NCBI GenBank assembly: GCA_963170185.1
Contig: CAUJGS010000044.1
Span: 47,070-111,069, forward strand
Source of the DNA: Bdellovibrionota bacterium
GTDB taxonomy: Bacteria; Bdellovibrionota; Bdellovibrionia; Bdellovibrionales; JAMPXM01
Length of the DNA: 64,000 nucleotides
Direction of reading: 5' to 3'
Shown: positions 8,349 to 16,630 of the stretch, piece after piece
Layout: each line of letters starts with the position of its first letter
How positions within the stretch are numbered: position 1 is the first letter of the stretch
Made by a program: the position numbers and the translations under genes
Notes under the pieces: model-generated
What the model saw: the letters and a program-made list of their open reading frames with translations, nothing else
Databases searched by the model: none
Told to the model about the DNA's origin: nothing

Positions 8349-8388
8349 TTCAAGACATCTTGAAAGACGGTTCGGTGGTCAATATGTC
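8349..8388 (+). promoter_or_regulatory. Promoter of the SDR-SRPBCC gene overlapped by a perfect 16-bp palindrome
   Basis: TTCAAGACATCTTGAA (8349-8364) has perfect 7-bp arms around CA. It overlaps TTGAAA (8360-8365, five of six matches to a -35 box), which is followed after exactly 17 bp by TATGTC (8383-8388, a weak -10). A protein on the palindrome would block this promoter. The ATG at 8419 follows a strong GAGAGGGAG ribosome binding site. Confidence 0.45.
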
Positions 8389-8418
8389 TAGTTTAAGACT
8401 GTGTGAAGAGAGGGAGCG

Positions 8419-9882
8419 ATGAAGATCCTAATCACGGGAGCGACAGGGTTGATTGGCAAGGAACTTGGGCGCGAACTGGTTGGGCGCGGGCACCGCGTTT
8501 TGGCTTTGGTGCGTGATCCAAAAGGTGTGGCAAGCCACCTTCCATTTCCGGCGGAGAGTTTCTCATGGCGAGAAGCTCTGTCCGAGACGCCTTCGAAGGC
8601 ATTTCTTGAGGCGCTGGCAGGAGTCGACGCGATTGTGCATTTGGCGGGCGAACCGATTGCCGATGGACGCTGGACAACGGCGCGTAAGCGGGCGCTGCGC
8701 GAGTCGCGTGTGGATCTCACGCAAGCGCTCGTCGGTGTTGCCAGGGCTCACATGCCGAAGCTGAAGGTCTTTGTGCAGGGATCTGCTCTCGGCATTTACG
8801 GAGAACGCGGCGATGAGGAGTTGGATGCCGGTTCGGAAGTAGGAAGTGGATTTCTTCCGAATCTAGTTCGCGATTGGGAAGAGCCTTCTCTGGAACTCGC
8901 CCGAAACTCGCCACGAGACGCTGAATCAGTCGGCGAACCAAACAATGAGCCAAGCAACGAACCAGGCGCTGTGCGAGTGGTCGCTTTGCGTACGGGCATT
9001 GTCTTGGCTAGGCAGGGCGGAGCGCTTGCGAAGATGTTGCCGGTGTTTCGACGTGGCTTGGGGGCTCGGCTTGGTCTGAGTGGGCGGCAATGGATGTCTT
9101 GGATTCACCTTGCAGATATCGTGGGCCTAATATGTTGGGCGCTTGAAACGCCGTCGGTAAAAGGGGTGATCGAGGGGGCTTCGCCAAACCCGGTTCGAAA
9201 TGCGGAGTTCACCAAGGTGCTCTGCAAAACTCTTGGTGTGATGCAGGCGCCTCCGGTGCCGGCGTTGGCGCTGCGTGCGCTGTTTGGCGAGATGGCCGAT
9301 GTCTTGTTGGAGTCGACGAAGCTCTTGCCTCGTCGAGCGCAGGAGCTTGGATACAGGTTTCGTTTCCCGAGTTTCGATCTGGCCATGCAGGATCTCGTTT
9401 CGCCCCTTCGAGGACGCATCTATGAAAAACTTGAAGAACAGTGGGTTCCTGTTCCTGTTGAAAAAATCTGGCCATACTTTTGTGACGAAAAAAACCTGGA
9501 GTCTCTGACGCCTCCGATGCTGCGTTTTGAAGTGCTGGGTAAGTCGACTCCAGAAATTCAGACCGGCACACTGATCGATTATCGGCTCAGTTTGAACGGA
9601 TTGCCGTTTGGTTGGCGCACAAGGATTGAAGACTGGGTTCCGAATAGAAAGTTCGTGGACTCGCAGATCAAAGGTCCTTATTCGCTCTGGCATCACACAC
9701 ATGAGTTTCTTCCGCTTGCGGGCGGAACCTTGATGCGGGATCGCGTTTTCTATCGTTTGCCAATGGGAATTCTCGGAGACTTGGCCGCAAGTTGGAAAGT
9801 CGTGCGCGATGTCGACGCGATTTTTCAGTTTCGAAGAAAAGTCATCCATGAGAAGTTTGGCGCTCCGGCCGAAAAGACATAG
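8419..9882 (+). CDS. TIGR01777-type SDR epimerase fused to a C-terminal SRPBCC domain
   Basis: 487-aa two-domain protein. Residues 1 to about 300 form an NAD(P)-binding extended SDR of the TIGR01777/SulA-like (YfcH) family: ITGATGLIGKELGREL near the N-terminus, VHLAGEPIADGRW and GSALGIYGERGDEELD, and a C-terminal DUF1731-like stretch (RAQELGYRFRFPSFDLAMQD). Residues about 335-487 look like an SRPBCC (START-like ligand-binding) domain: EEQWVPVPVEKIWPYFCD, then GWRTRIEDW and WHHTHEFLPL. A Glu/Asn/Pro-rich insert sits near residue 175. The enzyme activity of this family is not known; genes of this kind occur in light-responsive clusters with photolyase and carotenoid genes in other bacteria. It is preceded by an operator-rich region and is 26 bp before the CinA-like gene. 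Confidence 0.85.
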   Translation: MKILITGATGLIGKELGRELVGRGHRVLALVRDPKGVASHLPFPAESFSWREALSETPSKAFLEALAGVDAIVHLAGEPIADGRWTTARKRALRESRVDLTQALVGVARAHMPKLKVFVQGSALGIYGERGDEELDAGSEVGSGFLPNLVRDWEEPSLELARNSPRDAESVGEPNNEPSNEPGAVRVVALRTGIVLARQGGALAKMLPVFRRGLGARLGLSGRQWMSWIHLADIVGLICWALETPSVKGVIEGASPNPVRNAEFTKVLCKTLGVMQAPPVPALALRALFGEMADVLLESTKLLPRRAQELGYRFRFPSFDLAMQDLVSPLRGRIYEKLEEQWVPVPVEKIWPYFCDEKNLESLTPPMLRFEVLGKSTPEIQTGTLIDYRLSLNGLPFGWRTRIEDWVPNRKFVDSQIKGPYSLWHHTHEFLPLAGGTLMRDRVFYRLPMGILGDLAASWKVVRDVDAIFQFRRKVIHEKFGAPAEKT

Positions 9883-9908
9883 GCCGGTTTTCTACACGGG
9901 AGATTCAC

Positions 9909-11198
9909 ATGAGCGCGAAACCGGAATTTTACTCTCGTATTCGGGTTGCGACTTTGGCGATCGGGACCGAGCTGACGGATGGTCAGGTTTTGGATCGAAA
10001 CTCGAAATGGCTTTCAGAGGTCGTGCTTGAGACGCTTCGGTTTGAATGCGAGATCGTTGAGCATCGGTGCGTGCCCGACAACCGTGCCAAGATTCAAGAG
10101 AGTCTAAGCGAGCTTTGTGCGCAGGGCGAGTTGGTTTTGGTCACGGGCGGCCTGGGGCCGACCAGCGATGACTTCACTCGCGAAGAGATCGCGACATTTT
10201 CTGCGGCTCAGCTGCAGTGGTCGGACGAGGCCTGGGACTGGGTACAAGAGCGACTTAAGCAACGTGGAGCGCCGGTTTCAGAAAATCAAAAGCAGCAGTG
10301 TTATTTTCCCTCGGGCTCGATTTTGCTTAAAAACTCGCAAGGGACGGCTTACGGGTTCTGGCTTTCCCAGGAGCGAACGAAAGGCCCTAGGGATGGCGCG
10401 GTTGAAACCGTTGTGGTCTCCATGCCTGGCCCGCCGACCGAGATTCGCGCGATTTGGAAAGAAGGATTGCGTGAGCGTCTTCTGAATTGGACGGCCTCAT
10501 GGCGAGAAAAGGTGACGGGGCAAGGGGGTGCGCCGCAAGCACGCAGTCTTCACATCGTGCGTACGATGGGAATTGGCGAAGGCGCGCTAGCTAGTGGTGT
10601 CGAGGAAATCGTGACGGAGGTACAAGCGCGGTTTCGCGAGTCGGGGCCGCTTATGATGGGGTACCGCGCCCACGTGCCGTATGTCGAAGTGAAGATCTGG
10701 TCAGAGCCGCATCAGGCGGAAGCTTTGGCCGCGCTTTTGGCGGAGATTCGAAAGCGGTATCGCTCTCTGATCGTCAACGAAGGAGATGCCGATGTCGCGG
10801 ATGGTTTCATTAATCGCATCGTGCGAAACGAGATGCGAAAAGTGAGAACTTTGGTCTGTGATGAGGTCACGGATGGGGAGTTTTTCCGACGCATCCAAGA
10901 GCGCGCTCGCGAGCGTTCGGAAACGGGAGAAGAGAATCGAACCCTTCTTGAGGCTCTTCGGCAGGACATGGCGTATTTTCAAGGGCAAGGCCAGTGGCTT
11001 AAGGAGATTCAAGGGGGCGTGCAGTCCTCGAGCGTCGAGACATTTTTCTTGGAGCAGGGGAGCAATTCCCGTGAGCTTGTGTTAAGGGTCGGCTCGGAAG
11101 CGCGGGTTTTGGAGTTGCCGACTTTGGCGTCGACTTTGATGTCCGAGCGCGGTCGAAAGTGGACCACGGAAATCGCGCTTCGAGAGTGGTCGAAGTAA
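9909..11198 (+). CDS. CinA-like protein with molybdopterin-binding domain and atypical C-terminus
   Basis: 429 aa. Residues about 11-190 match the COG1058/MoCF-biosynthesis fold of CinA: ATLAIGTELTDGQVLDRNS, VTGGLGPTSDD and a MPGPPTEI-like segment. CinA proteins are linked to NAD repair (nicotinamide mononucleotide deamidase and ADP-ribose pyrophosphatase activities) and competence. The C-terminal third (about 300-429) lies where CinA has its deamidase (PncC) domain, but the TxESCTGG-type signature is absent; instead there is LVCDEVTDGEFFRRI and a charged helix. The deamidase function is therefore probably lost. GGGAG lies before the ATG. Likely cotranscribed with the SDR gene (26 bp apart) and trmH (21 bp). 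Confidence 0.8.
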   Translation: MSAKPEFYSRIRVATLAIGTELTDGQVLDRNSKWLSEVVLETLRFECEIVEHRCVPDNRAKIQESLSELCAQGELVLVTGGLGPTSDDFTREEIATFSAAQLQWSDEAWDWVQERLKQRGAPVSENQKQQCYFPSGSILLKNSQGTAYGFWLSQERTKGPRDGAVETVVVSMPGPPTEIRAIWKEGLRERLLNWTASWREKVTGQGGAPQARSLHIVRTMGIGEGALASGVEEIVTEVQARFRESGPLMMGYRAHVPYVEVKIWSEPHQAEALAALLAEIRKRYRSLIVNEGDADVADGFINRIVRNEMRKVRTLVCDEVTDGEFFRRIQERARERSETGEENRTLLEALRQDMAYFQGQGQWLKEIQGGVQSSSVETFFLEQGSNSRELVLRVGSEARVLELPTLASTLMSERGRKWTTEIALREWSK

Positions 11199-11219
11199 AA
11201 GCCTTAGGACGTTTAAGAC

Positions 11220-11936
11220 ATGAAGCCTCGTTTTTTTCATAACGATCCGATCGACATGGCGCCTTACGGCGGAACTGGTTCCCAGTACTCGGTCGAAGCT
11301 GTGCTCACGCATTTGGCGCCTAGGCTGACTCCAGAGCGATGGGCGAAGATTCAGAAGGTCGTAGCTGGTCGCACCTGCGATGTTACTGGCGTTCTTGAGA
11401 ACATTTATGACCGTGGAAACACGTCAGCTGTGATGCGTTCGGCCGAGGCGATGGGCTTTCAAAATATCCATATCATCGAGCCCGGCGAGAAGTTCAAGGA
11501 AGCCAATCGGGTCACGGCTGGTGCCGACAAGTGGCTTGATGTCGCGAAGTTTCGAGAAACTCCCAGCGCCATCCAGGCGCTTCGCGAGCGTGGTTACAGG
11601 ATTCTTGCGACACATCTCGATGCGAAGGCAAAACCCTTGGAAGAGGAAGATCTCACGCGTCCCATTGCAATCGTATTTGGAAACGAAAAGGATGGAATCT
11701 CGCCTGAGATGCAGGCTATGGCCGATCAGACGGTGATCTTGCCGATGCGGGGATTTGTGCAGAGCTATAATATCTCGGTCGCAGCCGCGATTGCGTTTCA
11801 GACGATTTCCTCGGCGCGCTCGCGCGCGGGGCTTGGGGGAAGTTTGTCGGCTGATGAGCAAAGGCTATTGCAAGCGCACTATGTGTTGCGGACTTTGGAT
11901 AACCCGTTTGAAATCCTTCGTCGGCTAGCTCCATAG
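11220..11936 (+). CDS. trmH: tRNA (guanosine-2'-O-)-methyltransferase, TrmH-like SPOUT enzyme
   Basis: 238-aa SpoU/TrmH-family protein; TrmH methylates the 2'-hydroxyl of G18 in the tRNA D-loop with SAM. Seen: the N-terminal LENIYDRGNTSAVMRSAEA (motif 1, about 60-78), IAIVFGNEKDGIS (motif 2) and MRGFVQSYNISVAAAIAF (motif 3, about 180-197), the pattern of trefoil-knot SAM-binding methyltransferases. Motif 3 has YNIS in place of the common LNVS. Length is close to E. coli TrmH. A related rRNA 2'-O-methyltransferase function cannot be excluded. It follows the CinA-like gene by 21 bp with a weak ribosome binding site. Confidence 0.88.
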   Translation: MKPRFFHNDPIDMAPYGGTGSQYSVEAVLTHLAPRLTPERWAKIQKVVAGRTCDVTGVLENIYDRGNTSAVMRSAEAMGFQNIHIIEPGEKFKEANRVTAGADKWLDVAKFRETPSAIQALRERGYRILATHLDAKAKPLEEEDLTRPIAIVFGNEKDGISPEMQAMADQTVILPMRGFVQSYNISVAAAIAFQTISSARSRAGLGGSLSADEQRLLQAHYVLRTLDNPFEILRRLAP

Positions 11937-11960
11937 TGCCCGGGCGGGCGAAGCAAGAGC

Positions 11961-12626
11961 TCAGATGGATTCGAGTTCCCGAATGGCGAGATCATTGCGG
12001 GCGCGCATATCGCGCAAGTCTTGTAACTCCCGTTGGAGCTGTCGTTGGCCATCGTTGCCGGCCTGGCGTTTGAGCGCATCGGAAAGAATGCTCGAGGGGC
12101 CAGAAGGCAGGCCTGCTGAGGGGCCGGACTCTGACGACGGTGCCGAGGACGATGTGGCCGCGATTCTGGCAATGCGCTCGTCGATCTGCGCCTCGATCGC
12201 GATATTTTTGCGCTCGAGCTCGGCGATTTGTGCGCCGATCTTAAAGCGTTTTAAGAAGGCGGCCTCCATGTGGGCGGGGCAGACGCCGGTGTACTCCACG
12301 CCTGATCGTCCGGCGTCGAAGCCACGCTCAGGTGTGCAGTATTCGATGAGCCCTTTTTGCCAGCCGGCTTGGTAAAGCTCTTGGTCAAAGTCTCGCCCTT
12401 GCGAAAGGCAGCGTCCCACGTAGGTGCTGCTGTCTTGTGTAGCGCCGCTTAGACCGTCGACGCGTCCAACCTCAAACCAGTCGGCGTGGCCGCATGGGTC
12501 CCCTGAAACGGCTGGGTTTCTGACTTTTCCTAGGCCGCGTCCGACAGTCTCGCAGCCAGTCGTGCCGAAGCACAGGCCGAGAAGGCCGAGGATGACGAGA
12601 ACTCGGAGGGCGGGGCGTTTTGACAT
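11961..12626 (-). CDS. DUF2799-family lipoprotein
   Basis: 221-aa probable lipoprotein of unknown function. The start is placed at the ATG complementary to 12624-12626 because it begins a signal sequence (MSKRPALRVLVILGLLGLCF) that ends in TTGC, a poor but usable lipobox; upstream in-frame codons add a non-hydrophobic extension. The mature part carries the DUF2799 pattern DWFEVGRVDGLSG, Cys, YQAGWQKGL-x-YC, G-x-Y-x-G-x-C. The last 90 residues predict a coiled coil (IAELERKNIAIEAQIDERI and LQRELQDLRDMRARNDLAI) interrupted by an S/P/G-rich linker. It is convergent with trmH and divergent from the glycosyltransferase operon. Confidence 0.78.
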   Translation of the reverse strand: MSKRPALRVLVILGLLGLCFGTTGCETVGRGLGKVRNPAVSGDPCGHADWFEVGRVDGLSGATQDSSTYVGRCLSQGRDFDQELYQAGWQKGLIEYCTPERGFDAGRSGVEYTGVCPAHMEAAFLKRFKIGAQIAELERKNIAIEAQIDERIARIAATSSSAPSSESGPSAGLPSGPSSILSDALKRQAGNDGQRQLQRELQDLRDMRARNDLAIRELESI

Positions 12627-12797
12627 GCTCTGAACTTGACCGATTTCTAGGGGGATCGTCCACCTAGAATCTCGAGAATGATGAGAGAGTGGGGCATTCA
12701 TGGAAAGGCGACAGGATGCAGGGAGAAGCGCTGCGTAAGTCCCTTCGTAGAGAGGGAAAAGTTTGCGAAGTTTTCGCGGAAAAGGCACTTTGCAGCC

Positions 12798-13844
12798 ATG
12801 CATATTGGGCTCCTTCACGAATCGGACTTACCCCCGCGAACTTACGGCGGAATTGAGAGAATTGTTGTGGCTCTTTCGAGGGCCTATATCCGCCGCGGTC
12901 ACACGGTCACGGTGATCTGCCGAAACGGCGATGCCGAGAAAATTGCCGAGCACCCAGAAGACGCGCGCGAGGGTCGATTGAAAGTCCACAAACTTCCTTC
13001 CGACTATCACAATCGGCCGCCGAAAGATTGGCTCCCGAAATTGGACTTCCTGCACTCGCATCAGCCATTGGTGTTTAACGGAACCGATGAGTTTCGTCCG
13101 CCGATGCCGTTTCTGGTGACCATTCACGGAAACGGAAGTGTCCAAGAAAACTACTACAAGAACACGGCATTCCTAAGCGAGTCACACGCGGCCAATCATT
13201 CGGCGAAGTACTTTGTTTATAACGGCGTCGATCCGACTCGTTACACGTTTCAGCCTAAGAAAGACGATTACTTCGTATTTTTGGCCCGCACCACGTGGCG
13301 TGTGAAGAACGTGAAGACGGCCATCGCTTGGGCGCAAGACCTTGGTGTTCGGCTTGAGATCATGGGCGGTAGTGGAGTTTCGCGCGGCCAGATTCACTAT
13401 AACGGTTTGGTTGATGAACCAGAGAAGGTGAAACTTCTCGCGGGTGCACGCGCCTTGATTTATCCGACGAACTGGAACGAACCTTGCGCCGGTGCTCCGC
13501 TAGAAGCACTCGCATGCGGCACGCCTGTGATCGCTACACCCAATGGCTGCATGCCAGAACTCGTTCGCCCGGGTACGGGCATAGTTTGTCGCAACTACGA
13601 AGAGCTTCTCAAGAGTGCCGAGCAGGTGAAAGCTGTGAAGCCTGCGGATTGTCGCCGGTCCGTTGAAACATTTTTTAGCGACGAGCGCATGACAGATGAC
13701 TACTTAAAGCTTTTTGAAAAGGTGATCGCGATGGGCGATCTCGATCACGAGCCACGTTGGTCGTCTGAGCCACAAAAAGTCGAGCTCATATACAAGCCGA
13801 CATTGTTCAATCGCTTGCGCCTGGCCGCGACAGGCAAGATCTAA
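12798..13844 (+). CDS. Family 4 glycosyltransferase
   Basis: 348-aa GT-B glycosyltransferase (GT4). Seen: an N-terminal donor/acceptor fold opening HIGLLHESDLPPRTYGGIE, which is the usual PPxxYGGxE glycine loop, and the retaining-GT motif EPCAGAPLEALACGTPVIA with the E-x7-E pair. The start at the ATG 12798 is preferred to an upstream in-frame ATG (12678) because homologous proteins begin with the HIGLL strand; AAAGG lies 13 bp upstream. It is the first gene of a run that makes an activated heptose, so transfer of a heptose or related sugar to a surface glycan is a sound inference; donor and acceptor are not shown. The next gene starts 11 bp after it. Confidence 0.85.
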   Translation: MHIGLLHESDLPPRTYGGIERIVVALSRAYIRRGHTVTVICRNGDAEKIAEHPEDAREGRLKVHKLPSDYHNRPPKDWLPKLDFLHSHQPLVFNGTDEFRPPMPFLVTIHGNGSVQENYYKNTAFLSESHAANHSAKYFVYNGVDPTRYTFQPKKDDYFVFLARTTWRVKNVKTAIAWAQDLGVRLEIMGGSGVSRGQIHYNGLVDEPEKVKLLAGARALIYPTNWNEPCAGAPLEALACGTPVIATPNGCMPELVRPGTGIVCRNYEELLKSAEQVKAVKPADCRRSVETFFSDERMTDDYLKLFEKVIAMGDLDHEPRWSSEPQKVELIYKPTLFNRLRLAATGKI

Positions 13845-13855
13845 GAGGTGGTGTG

Positions 13856-14851
13856 ATGAAAGTTTTTATCACAGGTGGAGCGGGGTTTATCGGAAGCCAG
13901 ATGGCGGAAGTCTTCTTGCGAGAAGGGCATGAAGTCGTTTGCTATGACAATTTGATTTTAGGGAAGCGAGAGTTCTTAAAAGGCTGCGAGCAAAACGCGA
14001 AGTTTCGCTTTGTTGAAGCCGATCTCTTAGATCTTGACCGCGTGGTAGCGGAAATTGCGGGAACGGACTTGGTGGTTCATCTTGCGGCCAATAGCGATAT
14101 CTCGCAAGGGGCAGAAAAATCAGATGTCGATTTAAAAAATGGAACGATTGCGACCTTTAACACGCTTGAGGCCATGCGCCGGGCAAAGGTTCGAAATCTT
14201 TTGTTCGCCTCGACTTCCGCCATTTACGGCGAAGCTTCGAAAAAACCCACGCCAGAAGACTACGGGCCGCTGTTTCCAATTTCGTTTTACGGCGCAAGCA
14301 AGCTTGCTTGCGAGGGCCTGGTCTCGGCGTTCGTTCATAACTGTGGCTTTCGCGCGGTGGTGTTTCGGTTTGCCAATATCGTGGGCCCGCGTTCAACTCA
14401 TGGGGCGATTCACGATTTCATCGGTCGCTTGGTGAAAGACTCTTCGGTTTTGAAAGTTCTTGGAAACGGCACTCAGCAAAAGTCATACTTGCACGTTACG
14501 GATTGTATCGACGGCATGCGCTTCGCTTGGGACAAGTGCAGCGCCAAGCACGGCGAGAGCGAGTTTTTTGAATGCTTCAATCTCGCAAGCCACGGTGTAT
14601 CCAATGTGAAGTACCTGGCGCAAACCACGGTCGAGGAATTTGCGAAAGCTCGCGAAATGAAATCTGTGCCAAAGGTGGAGTTCGGCGAAGGCAATCGCGG
14701 CTGGGTCGGTGATGTCCCATTCACGTGGCTTGATGGTTCACGACTGGAAGCGCTTGGTTGGAAGGCGCGGCTTGAAAGCGATCAAGCGGTGCGTGAAGCT
14801 GTGAAGCAGATCATTCGCGACAAACTTGGTTCGAAGGAGAGTTTCCTTTGA
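13856..14851 (+). CDS. NAD-dependent sugar-nucleotide epimerase/dehydratase
   Basis: 331-aa extended SDR. Seen: the NAD-binding FITGGAGFIGSQ (about 4-15), the catalytic Ser/Thr region FASTSAIYGE and the YxxxK motif in FYGASKLACEG, then FRFANIVGPRSTHGAI typical of UDP-glucose 4-epimerase relatives. It could be a UDP-sugar epimerase or an epimerase acting on a GDP-heptose; the family cannot be separated by eye. The ATG at 13856 lies 6 bp after AGAGG; a GTG three bases earlier would crowd the ribosome binding site. It overlaps the next gene by 4 bp, so coupled translation is likely. Confidence 0.87.
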   Translation: MKVFITGGAGFIGSQMAEVFLREGHEVVCYDNLILGKREFLKGCEQNAKFRFVEADLLDLDRVVAEIAGTDLVVHLAANSDISQGAEKSDVDLKNGTIATFNTLEAMRRAKVRNLLFASTSAIYGEASKKPTPEDYGPLFPISFYGASKLACEGLVSAFVHNCGFRAVVFRFANIVGPRSTHGAIHDFIGRLVKDSSVLKVLGNGTQQKSYLHVTDCIDGMRFAWDKCSAKHGESEFFECFNLASHGVSNVKYLAQTTVEEFAKAREMKSVPKVEFGEGNRGWVGDVPFTWLDGSRLEALGWKARLESDQAVREAVKQIIRDKLGSKESFL

Positions 14852-15615
14852 GAAAGCAGGTTCTGATTCTCGCAGGGGGCTTGGGCACACGGCTAAGACC
14901 CATCACAGAGAAATGTCCGAAGCCGATGGTTCCGGTTTTAAACGAACCTTTTTTGCATTGGCAGATTTTGGACTTAAAAGAGCAAGGCTACACCGACATC
15001 ATTTTGCTGGTTGCGTACTTGGGCGAGCAGGTGAAGGCGCACTTTGGTGACGGAGAGAAATGGGGAGTTCGCATCGAGTACGTGTTTGAAAACACGCCGA
15101 TGGGAACAGGCGGCGCGATTCGCCACGCGATTGAAACTTTGAAAGATGATCTCGAAGACGAGTTCATGATTTTTAACGGCGATAGTTTTTTGCGTGCGCC
15201 GCTAGACGACTTAGCCGGCTTTTTCGACGAAGGCCGCTTTGAAGCGGTGGTCACGACGTATGACAACGCCGTGCCCACACCGGTCCCCAATAACTTGAAA
15301 GTGCGAAACCAAATGGTGGTGGAGTACGAAAAGGGCGCTGGGCGAGAAAAGGGTTTTGAGTGCGTGGATTCTGGGATCTACGTCGTAAAGAAGTCTGTTT
15401 TTTTGTCGGAATTGGCGAGTGGCCTAAAGGTTCCGTTTCAATTGGAAGACGTCTTAAGGCCGATGATGACGGCGCGCACGTACGGCGCGTTTGCCGTGGC
15501 CAATCGCTTTTATGATATCGGTACACCTGAGCGTCTAAAAGAGTTTGAAGAATTCGTTGCGGCCGAAACAGCGGCCGGCCGGCTTCACGGTCGCGAGCCA
15601 GAAGGGACGTTATGA
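14848..15615 (+). CDS. hddC: Sugar-phosphate nucleotidyltransferase, HddC-like (heptose-1-phosphate guanylyltransferase)
   Basis: 255-aa nucleotidyltransferase. Seen: the signature LILAGGLGTRLRP followed by KCPKPMVPV, GTGGAIRHA, the metal-binding FNGDSF and FYDIGTPERL near the end. It sits directly before a HddA-type kinase and a GmhA-type isomerase, which points to transfer of GMP to D-glycero-D-manno-heptose 1-phosphate to give GDP-heptose. By sequence alone it could also be a mannose- or glucose-1-phosphate enzyme. The start is TTG at 14848, overlapping the TGA of the epimerase, with AAGGAG about 9 bp upstream. It overlaps the kinase gene by 4 bp (ATGA). Confidence 0.8.
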   Translation: MRKQVLILAGGLGTRLRPITEKCPKPMVPVLNEPFLHWQILDLKEQGYTDIILLVAYLGEQVKAHFGDGEKWGVRIEYVFENTPMGTGGAIRHAIETLKDDLEDEFMIFNGDSFLRAPLDDLAGFFDEGRFEAVVTTYDNAVPTPVPNNLKVRNQMVVEYEKGAGREKGFECVDSGIYVVKKSVFLSELASGLKVPFQLEDVLRPMMTARTYGAFAVANRFYDIGTPERLKEFEEFVAAETAAGRLHGREPEGTL

Positions 15616-16604
15616 TTATCGCTCGAACACCTTTTCGCGTGAGCTTTCTTGGCGGAGGAACCGACCTCCCCGATTTCTGGCAGGAAGAAGAAGGGGCAGT
15701 GCTTTCGACGGCGATCGACAAGTACATGCACATCACCGTGAACAATCGCTTTGATCGCACTTGGCGATTGGCTTATTCCAAAACGGAAATCTGCGAAGAT
15801 ATCAAACAAGTGGAACATAAGATCTTTCGCCGGGTTTTAGAAAAGTACGGCGTCGAAGCGCGCGAAAAAAATGGCGGCAATGGTCTTGAGATTCTTTCGA
15901 TGGCCGATATTCCGTCGGGAACTGGGCTTGGAAGCTCTTCGAGCTTCACAGTGAGTGTGCTGCACGCGCTGAAGGCTCACCTTGGCCGTTATCAAAGTGC
16001 CGAACAATTGGCCGCGGAAGCGAGCCAGATTGAAATCGAAGACTTAAAAGAACCTATCGGAAAACAAGATCAATACGCGGCCGCTTTCGGTGGCCTTCGT
16101 TACATTCGGTTTTTGCCATCTGGCGAAGTCGCAGCCGAACCCGTCATCTGTTCGGAAGCGACGAAGCAGGATCTTGAAGCCCACATGCTGGTGCTCTACA
16201 CAGGTGTCACGAGATCGGCGTCAGGAGTGTTAAGTGAGCAGAAGTCCAATACCGCACAAAAGCGTGAAACGCTTCGGACGATGCGCGATCTTGCGTTTCG
16301 TATGAAGGTCGGTCTTGAAAAAAATGAACCGATAAAAAGGGCGGGCGAGCTTTTAGATGAGGGCTGGCAGCTTAAAAAGACTTTGGCGAGCGGAATTTCG
16401 GCAGGTCCCATAGATGAATGGTATGACCGGGCCAAGGCTGCTGGTGCCTATGGTGGCAAGATCCTCGGTGCTGGCGGGGGCGGGTTCCTCATGGTACTCT
16501 GTCCGCCAGATAAGCAAAAACGGGTCTGCGAAGAGCTCAAAGAGCTTCGGTCAGTGAAAATGCGATTTGATAGTTTCGGAAGCCGTATTGTTTTTGTCGG
16601 CTAA
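15612..16604 (+). CDS. hddA: D-glycero-D-manno-heptose 7-phosphate kinase, GHMP family
   Basis: 330-aa GHMP kinase. Seen: the opening IIARTPFRVSFLGGGTDLPDF typical of HddA, the phosphate loop PSGTGLGSSSSF (about 100-111) and a C-terminal KILGAGGGGFLMV. HddA phosphorylates D-glycero-alpha-D-manno-heptose 7-phosphate at C1 in the GDP-heptose route; L-fucose/galactose kinases have different openings. It lies in frame with the pathway genes on both sides. A 1,7-bisphosphate phosphatase (gmhB), needed between this step and the nucleotidyltransferase, is not in the cluster. Confidence 0.88.
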   Translation: MIIARTPFRVSFLGGGTDLPDFWQEEEGAVLSTAIDKYMHITVNNRFDRTWRLAYSKTEICEDIKQVEHKIFRRVLEKYGVEAREKNGGNGLEILSMADIPSGTGLGSSSSFTVSVLHALKAHLGRYQSAEQLAAEASQIEIEDLKEPIGKQDQYAAAFGGLRYIRFLPSGEVAAEPVICSEATKQDLEAHMLVLYTGVTRSASGVLSEQKSNTAQKRETLRTMRDLAFRMKVGLEKNEPIKRAGELLDEGWQLKKTLASGISAGPIDEWYDRAKAAGAYGGKILGAGGGGFLMVLCPPDKQKRVCEELKELRSVKMRFDSFGSRIVFVG

Positions 16605-16630
16605 GGTTTTTGGGCCAAAGGAGAATGGAA

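Noticed and set aside
9127..9849. 240-codon open frame opposite the SDR-SRPBCC gene
   Set aside because: Overlaps entirely a gene with clear Rossmann and SRPBCC motifs; no ribosome binding site or family.
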